Assembly: GCF_020283565.1 (NCBI RefSeq)
Contig: NC_060060.1
Location: 62,605,257 to 62,669,256 of the forward strand
Direction: 5' to 3'
DNA: 64,000 bases
Source: Trifolium pratense
Taxonomy: Eukaryota > Streptophyta > Magnoliopsida > Fabales > Fabaceae
Positions 57,492 to 64,000 of the stretch are shown piece after piece (the stretch's first letter is position 1; each line of letters begins with the position of its first letter). The notes below the pieces were generated by a model, which saw only the letters and a program-made list of their open reading frames with translations, made no database searches and had not been told where the DNA came from. The position numbers and the translations under genes were made by a program.

Positions 57492-59012
57492 ATGTTGACA
57501 CGGCTAACCGGAAAGGGGAAGAAGAAGAGTGATGCTAATCCAACACAAGAGCCACCAAAGAAAGCAAGAACCAAGATGAGTGCAAGCAAAGGACAATCCT
57601 CTCGGTCCGCTCAAGCATCTCCTCCTCGCCGAAGCAATGTTACCCGCCCACAAGTTCATCCTCACTTCATCAGTGAAGTTCATGAAAAAAGGTACACACA
57701 AATCCGAACATTTACTATTAATCAAGAGAAGGGTTTTGGAGAGGATTTGCTGAATGGTGTAGCTGAGATAGGAAATGAGATTAAGTCTAGGGGATGGGAG
57801 AAGTTTAATAAATTGATGATGAAAGATGAAATTAATCCTGGCAATCAGATGTGGGTTAGGGAGTTTCTTGCAAATGCCTATTTATCGGATCAACCAATGT
57901 TTCCGGAATATACTTCCGTGGTTAGAGGTGTTAAGGTTAGTTATTCTTTTGATTCTATCAACAATCTGCTTGGTTGTGCTGCGGGAGGTGGATGTGAATT
58001 CTTGCGTGGGAGAGAGAGGATCGACAAGAGTGGTATCGAAGTTAGGGAGGAACTGAAGAGTATCGTGTGTCGACCGGGAGCAATGTGGCTAGCCCACTCA
58101 CCAGCTTCGCTCCCTAGAAGGTTGAGTTTAACAAGTTTTAATCCCATTCACCGAGCTTGGGGTGAATTTTGGTTGAAGAATGTGAGGGTTGTTGGTAACA
58201 ATTCAGAGATTCAGCTTGATAATGCTTACGTTGTCCGATTGTTGGTCGAAGGGAAACACATTAATCTTGGGTATTGGTTACAAAAAGATCTTCATGAAAT
58301 AGCCAATCATCCGAATCCTACTTTTACGTTGGGGCATTGCAACCTAATTGCTGCTTTGTGTAGAGCAAACAATGTTCCAATGGATGTGCAAGAAGGTGAT
58401 CTTCATCCTGTTCGCCCCTTGTCATTATCTTACTTCGTCAAAAAGTTTGAGAGAGGTCCTATTGTGCCCCGTGGTGAGGGGAATGCTGTGAGAGAGGAAG
58501 CTTTGAGGGAAGAGGAAGAAATTAATCGGTTTGAAGAGGGTAACCATCCGGATCAACAGGGGGATCCGGTACATGAGTCTCAAGAGATACCGGCACATGC
58601 TCCTCCTCTGTATTCTCATGATGTTAACCAGCTGGCTTCGATGTTGCATCAGATGGAAATTTCACAATACTCCGGGCTGCCGAATCTCTACTTTGATACC
58701 GCCTCTTCCATGTACACCGAGGCGATGACTTACCGTTCTACCTTCCCTCCTCCTACTTTTGGGACTTTATATCCGGATGATGCCGATTGGGGGGCACATC
58801 AGGCGAGGGAGCTGACATCATTCCAGGCCAGGCAAGCTTACAATTCTGGTTTGAGAACTTCTGAGTTGGCGGAGATCGAGAGGCGCCGCCGGGTTGAGCA
58901 GGATGAGGCAGCTGCTATGGAGAGGGAGATGCTGGATGTGGATGGGCTGAATCTGAACTTGAATAGCCCGTTCACAAACTACTTCACTGGCCAGCCGGAT
59001 GACACCGTTTGA
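57492..59012 (+). CDS. Third ORF of the outer Athila element
   Basis: 506 residues from MLTRLTGKGKKKSD; an earlier in-frame ATG at 57462 lies in leader-like sequence. A basic N-terminus (KGKKK, KKARTK) suggests a nuclear localisation signal. The central domain contains GWEKFNKLMMKDEINPG and SFDSINNLLG, a pattern found in 'putative plant transposon protein' ORFs of Athila/Calypso elements and also in the SIRE third ORF. The C-terminal part is acidic with an RRRRVEQDEAAAMERE-like helix. No signal peptide or transmembrane segment is seen, so an envelope role is not supported. Function unknown. Confidence 0.8.
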   Translation: MLTRLTGKGKKKSDANPTQEPPKKARTKMSASKGQSSRSAQASPPRRSNVTRPQVHPHFISEVHEKRYTQIRTFTINQEKGFGEDLLNGVAEIGNEIKSRGWEKFNKLMMKDEINPGNQMWVREFLANAYLSDQPMFPEYTSVVRGVKVSYSFDSINNLLGCAAGGGCEFLRGRERIDKSGIEVREELKSIVCRPGAMWLAHSPASLPRRLSLTSFNPIHRAWGEFWLKNVRVVGNNSEIQLDNAYVVRLLVEGKHINLGYWLQKDLHEIANHPNPTFTLGHCNLIAALCRANNVPMDVQEGDLHPVRPLSLSYFVKKFERGPIVPRGEGNAVREEALREEEEINRFEEGNHPDQQGDPVHESQEIPAHAPPLYSHDVNQLASMLHQMEISQYSGLPNLYFDTASSMYTEAMTYRSTFPPPTFGTLYPDDADWGAHQARELTSFQARQAYNSGLRTSELAEIERRRRVEQDEAAAMEREMLDVDGLNLNLNSPFTNYFTGQPDDTV

Positions 59013-60431
59013 CGTCTTTGGTTATGATTTTCTGCTGCTGCTACTCTACTACTCTATCTCTACTTTTTACTTTCGTCTATTTTACTTTCGTTGGTTTGTA
59101 ATAATAATTTGATGTTGCTTGGATTTGGCTGGATTGTATTATTTTAGACCTTGAATTTGAACTTTGACTTGTTTGATTGTGGAATGGTTTTTACTTTTGG
59201 AGTTTGTTTCAAGATTTTGGCATGTTCCTTCTAGTTACTTGAATATCAATTGCATGATTTTCTCCGTGTGTAATTTGTGAAACCTGCAGTGCAATAGCTT
59301 GTTGCACTCATGTGATCAAGAGGCAAAGGAAGGGAACGCACACTTTTTGACCGGTTCTTTGATTCGACCCAACCGACAGGTATTGAGCCAAACACTCCTT
59401 TTTCTTCTATGTGTGATATCCACTCATATATTGTCTCTCGATTTTGCTTGTCGTCTTTTTATTTTGATTGGTACTTTTGTAGCACACACGAGGCATGTTC
59501 CTTGGTACCTTTGAGCCTTTCTATCCACCCTTACATATAATTATCCTTTGCTTAACCAATTTGAGCTGAAAAAGAAAATGTTATTTTGCACAACCTTAAG
59601 AACATTTTGAAAAAAAAAGGAATGACTTTCTTGGAGGTTAGGCACCTAATTAGTGGTTGATGCGCATTGCTCACCACTAAGTTTGGGGTTGCTCTTTGGA
59701 ATTAGCAACAAATAAAGTTTGGGGTGAGGGTACTAGAGAACTTATAAAAAGTTTTGATTGAAAAATTTCACAAATTGCAAGGCAAAGAAGAAAAGTAAGA
59801 AAAGTAAGAAAAAAAAAAAAAAAGAGAATGAAAAAAGAGATGAATGAATGTGAAAAAAAAAAAAAAATTATAGAAAATAAGTGATAGCCTTGAATTCAAA
59901 AGAATTGCAAAACTTTGTTTGATGATTTGGAAAAAGTTCTCTAGTCCACTATAGTTCAAAGGAAAAAGGGGTTTGGTTTATGAAATTTTTGACCTTAGGG
60001 GGATCTAACTCCAAGTTTTTCTACTACTTATCCAAAATGTCACCATCCACCCTAGCCAAGCCACGTTATAACCATAAAAGACCTCTAATGTGTGTGCACA
60101 AAGTGAACCGAATGAATTCTTAGACTACTTGCAAAATTATTGTTGACTTGCATTGATGTGTTGATTTGAGTGAATTACCAAAACTGAAGAGTGCATGTGA
60201 GTAGTGTGATGAAGTCATAGAGCCTTGGTCGAAAAGTGTGAACTACTTGAAAATGTCTTGCGGGAACGATTGTGCAATTGAGCGTTGTTTGCAGGTGGAT
60301 TATTGATCATCAGGTGATTCTCACGTATGTATGATTCGAGTGAATTTAAGGAAAATGCCAAGGTCTTGACACAAAAGCTTGAGGTAAAGGTTGTTTCCTT
60401 GAGGACAAGGAAAGGTTTAAGTTTGGGGTTG
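59013..60431 (+). other. 3' non-coding region of the outer Athila element
   Basis: No ORF. Purine-rich AAGTTTGGGGT copies occur at about 59679, 59716 and 60418, the last directly before the 3' LTR as the likely polypurine tract. A-rich runs lie at about 59810-59870. Confidence 0.75.
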
Positions 60432-61663
60432 TGATGACGGATCGTCACACTCTCTAATCGATGCCTATTTTAGCAACATTAGATGCATTTTAGTAGGTTT
60501 TTAGCAATGAATATAAGAGAAATCTAATCATAAGCTTGATTACTTGTTTTGCAAGAAAACAGGAAAAATTGCAGGAAATGGCTAATTTTCACTACGCTGG
60601 GGGCGTAGCCCATCACGCGCCGCGTGATGGGGATCACAGGGAGCTAAGTTTTCACTCTGAGCACGCGCGGCGTGATACCTGACCACGCGCGGCGTGAAGC
60701 CTTGTTCAGGAATTGGATTGCTCTCTGACTTGATCACGCGCCGCGTGATACCGTTACACGCGCGGCGTAGTTGATGGATTTGCAACCACGCGCGGCGTGA
60801 TAGATCTGGCGCGCGGCGTGGTTGCGTTCATTATATAAGGTTTCTGCATAATTCTGTTAGATGGTTGGAAAATTCTGCAATATTCATCTATTCTCTGATT
60901 TTGGAAGCATCAAGATCCAGATCAAGGACTTCAAAGGATAGCTCCGAGCACCTCAATAGCATGGATTCTCAAGCCATGAAGTTGAAGCGAGGACGCGAAC
61001 GAAGCAACATGAGGAGCTAAGCTTCTTTTGGAGGTAGGATCTAGGATAGTCTAAGATGTAGATGAATTATTTGTAATCTGCTATATGTAAGAATCTACTC
61101 TGTTCATAGTGTTGATTTAATGCAATTCGATTCTTAATGCTTTATAATCCTTCATTAGTGTTGTAATGATTTCGAGTTAAGTCACGTGCGAGAGTATTGA
61201 TTTAATTTCTGAACTGAATTGCATTGAGCACTCGAGTGTTTCCGGTCGAGAGATTGAGACATAGAGTGTAGCGAACGATTGACGCGCTTTCATATCATTC
61301 GTTGTAGGTAGCTTCCGCCCGAGAGATCGGGGGAGTATCGACAACGAATAGAGTGGATTTTGACAAGAGATTGCGATTCACTAATTTGTCGATCTAGTTG
61401 TGAACACTTGAGTAGATTCCTATGATATAGTAGATTGCATGTGGTTTAGCTATAGACTAGGTGATTCCGATGATTCTACCTCGCTTTTCCATTATATCAA
61501 AGCACATTTTCTAACAATTCATCACTCAACATACCCCCAATTTATGTGTATTCCTTGCATCATGTTTATGAACACTATTAGACTCGTTTAATCACACAAT
61601 CCCTGTGGATCGATATTTTTATTACTACGTGGTAATTTGTTCACTTGCGAAAATTATCCATCA
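60432..61663 (+). repeat. Outer Athila 3' LTR
   Basis: 1232 bp, TGATGACGGATCG to ATCCATCA, followed by the AAGTC duplication and the remainder of the host TR-GAG LTR. Confidence 0.93.
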
Positions 61664-63056
61664 AAGTCCAATATCCTTCTTTATCAGACAAGTCTGATAT
61701 CCCTAAATAATGCATGAATTTATGAATGTCATGCATTTACCAAACATATGATAATCACTTAGCACGAAGATACTGCTCACTACATGGATAACATAATCAA
61801 TTAAACTTCTTTATCAGACAAACTGATATTCTTCTTTATCGGACAACCCGATATACAAAAATACATATACTTCTTTGACATTTTATATAAATGCCATCAC
61901 ACAACACAATTATTAAACATATAATAATTCAAAACCAAAACAAAACCAAATACATGGATATACTGACTTTGGACTACAACTAATTGCATACGCGTGCGAA
62001 TCATTAAATTCACACCATGGTAATACACTATAATACTAAGGAAACATATCCCAAAAGCCCAATTGAATTATAGAACCCCACAAAAATATTTGAAATTCCC
62101 TTCATTCGCTGCAGCGAACCATCAGCGACTAATCAGCGAACGAAGTCAGAATGTAATTGTCATCTGGCGAACACTGGCGAAGATCAGCGAAGACTTAGCG
62201 AACTAGGTCGCTAATGCTCGCTACGTCTCGCTACAGCGAACACCCCAAGAACATACACGTTCGCTTAAGGCTCGCTGCAGCGAACGTGCATTTCCTGTGA
62301 GTTTTTCAAAGGCGGTTTAACATTGAAACCAACCAAAAATTCATTCAAACATGTTATAAATTCTCTTAAACAATAATTCCAAGCATATATGATATCAAGG
62401 AACATTAATCATCCCTTCCAAACATCCAAATACATCAAACAATCAAAATCATGCCAATTTCTTGTGTTTTAAGTAACTTTCATAAACTTTTCAAACATGA
62501 TTCAAACACATACATATTCTTCATGGAATCAAGCTAGAGATTAACACATACAAAGTGATGATGAAGAACATCACACTCACATACAAAAGCTTAATCAAAA
62601 GTCTAAAAGGAAATTGAGTGGGAGAGTTCGGGAATGGAGACATAGACAATCTCCCCTCTCCTTGCCACTCAAGAATCATGAATTCTAATCTCTTACCTTG
62701 GATTGAATGATGATTCTTGGCCTCTAAATCTCTTCTCCTTGCTCGTGTTCTTCTTCTTGCTCTCCTAGGGTTTTTGCTCTTGTTCTTCTTAGGAAGAAAA
62801 TGACATAATGATAAATATTTGCACTAAGGTTTTCTATATATACCTCTCCCTAATTCTCTTGGTTCAAGCCCAACTTGCCTAAGCCCACTAAGCTCTATCA
62901 CACGCCCAAGCCCACTAACATGGCAAAGGTTTCGCTCACAAACTTATGTTCGCGATACATAATTATACGTCGCGTAAATAAATATTTAACACTAACCCAA
63001 AATATATGCAAATATATAAAATATCGATTTACTAAAAATCGGGTCGTTACAAAAAT

Positions 63057-63310
63057 CCCCTAAATGAAAATATGAGGACTAAAATTTCACTATTACATGC
63101 CCAATTATTGCGATAACTCGTCATAACAGTAATGACGAGGCCTTCACAACGAGGTCTGTTCGTTCTATTTTACCAATATACCCGATGAATTTTTGATTGG
63201 AGACGTGAAGGAAGGTTTCAAAGCTGTTGGATGTTTTTATACCACAACTTCGGAACATGATCGACACGCTTTGGTTTTGTGCATTCTAATGTACGTGATG
63301 TTACTAAAAT
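63057..63310. other. Short flank between the TR-GAG element and a CACTA element
   Basis: Unique-looking DNA without a recognised gene. Confidence 0.4.
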
Positions 63311-64000
63311 CACTAGTAGAAAAATGACTTTTGGATAAGGGATTCCACTACTGGTATGTGAATACCAGTAGTGAAACACATTTGACCAAAGGATTCCACT
63401 ACTGATATTTGAATACCAGTAGTGAAAAGTTCATAGACAAGGGATTTCACTACTGTTTTTCTTAAATCAGTAGTGAAAAGTAGACACGGTGGCAATGTTG
63501 TAATTACGTTGAAATTTGTTTTAATTGGATTTCACTACGGATTTGGTCTTCAACGGTAGTTAAATCCCTTAACTTAGAATGTATACCCTTTCCCTTCTCA
63601 TTCTCTCGTACGCGAAATCTTTCTCCCTCAAAACCCTAAAACGATTTCCTAATTTTCTTATTTTCTACTTTCACTTTCCCAATTTCACTCTTTGCCCCGT
63701 GAAATTCCTCACTCTTCAACAATGTTTCCATTTCAAGATGCTTCTTCTACCCTAACCTCTTCGGCCACCGCTCTCTTTTCTTCTAGCTATTGCTATTGCG
63801 TGAGATCTGGGTTATGACCTCTTTCTCACTCAAAAATCCTTCAAATCTGCTGCACGTCGTAAATCTTCTCCGCTGCAAGTCATCCTCTTCATTTTCGCGA
63901 TTGAAACCCTAACTCATTGCCAAATCGTGTTATGTTCTGAATCTCACTAATCTCTCTCGTGTTCGTGTAGTGTTCTTCGTTTTCACGATTGAAAACGAAG
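63311..64000 (+). mobile_element. CACTA-type transposon, left end, runs off the window
   Basis: Starts CACTAGTAGAAAAATGAC. Three subterminal hairpins follow: CACTACTGGTAT/ATACCAGTAGTG (63346-63373), a near copy (63397-63424), and TTTCACTACTG/CAGTAGTGAAA (about 63447-63480). From about 63585 a C/T-rich, 5'UTR-like stretch with AAACCCTAAAACG contains a short ATG-led frame at 63722 (MFPFQDASSTLTSSATALFS) that stops after 31 codons, or could splice at a GCGTGAG-like site. This may be the first exon of an element or captured gene. Confidence 0.65.

Larger units (their letters stand above)
44107..61663 (+). mobile_element. Outer Athila/Calypso-type Ty3/gypsy element, lacking RT to integrase
   Basis: The duplication AAGTC lies at 44102-44106 and 61664-61668. 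LTRs are 1232 bp each (44107-45338 and 60432-61663), differing by about eight bases by eye. A primer site for tRNA-Asp follows the 5' LTR. The leader is split by the inner element at 45449. It retains a gag-protease ORF, the post-pol motif region, a third ORF and repeated AAGTTTGGGGT purine tracts before the 3' LTR. RT, RNase H and integrase are missing. Without the inner element it is about 8.7 kb. Confidence 0.92.
20273..63051 (-). mobile_element. TR-GAG type retrotransposon, host of the nested stack
   Basis: The target duplication AAAAT lies at 20268-20272 and 63052-63056. With four later insertions removed, the element is about 5.4 kb: two LTRs of exactly 2142 bp and an internal region of about 1.1 kb. 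The internal region holds only a primer binding site, one gag gene and a polypurine tract (complement of 22415-22432); no protease, RT or integrase is present. This is the published TR-GAG layout (terminal repeats plus GAG only), a non-autonomous relative of Ty3/gypsy elements. The two LTRs differ by about 16 substitutions by eye, the most of any element in the stack, as expected for the oldest layer. Confidence 0.9.
35585..63051 (-). repeat. TR-GAG LTR, copy split into three pieces (5' LTR)
   Basis: Pieces are 35585-36016, 43780-44106 and 61669-63051. Together they make 2142 bp, identical in length to the intact LTR. The first break holds the LARD (duplication AAATA) and the second the outer Athila (duplication AAGTC). 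The second break falls inside one of the hairpin units. Confidence 0.92.

Overview
The window is plant nuclear DNA from a eudicot, probably a legume. The grounds are plant-type splice sites, Cassandra TRIM, SIRE-type Ty1/copia and Athila/Calypso-type Ty3/gypsy retrotransposons, and plant MITEs. The species cannot be fixed from sequence alone. Host genes are almost absent. The only host-type genes I can support are two small two-exon paralogues on the minus strand (7807-8197 and 14948-15369), each encoding a secreted-looking peptide of about 100 residues.

Left third (1-20272): AT-rich DNA with old and medium-age insertions. In order these are: an LTR-like block (962-3937); a Cassandra array with three LTRs that carry 5S rRNA-like sequence, one of them split by a hAT MITE (3945-5903); a CACTA terminus; small gene 1; a deleted LARD-like element (9228-13615) that contains a further insertion, a 50-N assembly gap and a plastid trnG-UCC fragment; a second CACTA terminus; small gene 2; a fold-back Mutator-type MITE; a PIF/Harbinger MITE; and a retroposed transcript with an 18-bp target duplication.

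Right two thirds (20273-63051): one nested stack of five LTR retrotransposons, resolved to the base by 5-bp target duplications. The host is a minus-strand gag-only element (TR-GAG type, LTRs 2142 bp). Its gag is split by a 12-kb SIRE element (22594-34649). Its other LTR is split by a coding-free LARD (36017-43774) and by an Athila-type element (44107-61663). That Athila element is itself split in its leader by a second Athila-type element (45450-54343). Removing the insertions gives two host LTRs of exactly 2142 bp. LTR-LTR differences counted by eye fall in the same order as the nesting. A CACTA element begins at 63311 and runs off the window.

How the parts relate: the inner Athila keeps RT, RNase H and integrase but has lost most of gag, the protease site and the third ORF. 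The outer one keeps gag, protease and the third ORF but has lost RT to integrase. The SIRE element has an intact pol, a large third ORF and, on the opposite strand before its 3' LTR, a small acidic ORF with its own TATA box and poly(A) signal. The most unusual signal is in non-coding LTR DNA: arrays of short inverted repeats whose arms change together while their spacers stay fixed, seen in three minus-strand LTR families, and a different inverted-repeat cluster placed directly upstream of the TATA box in the Athila LTRs.
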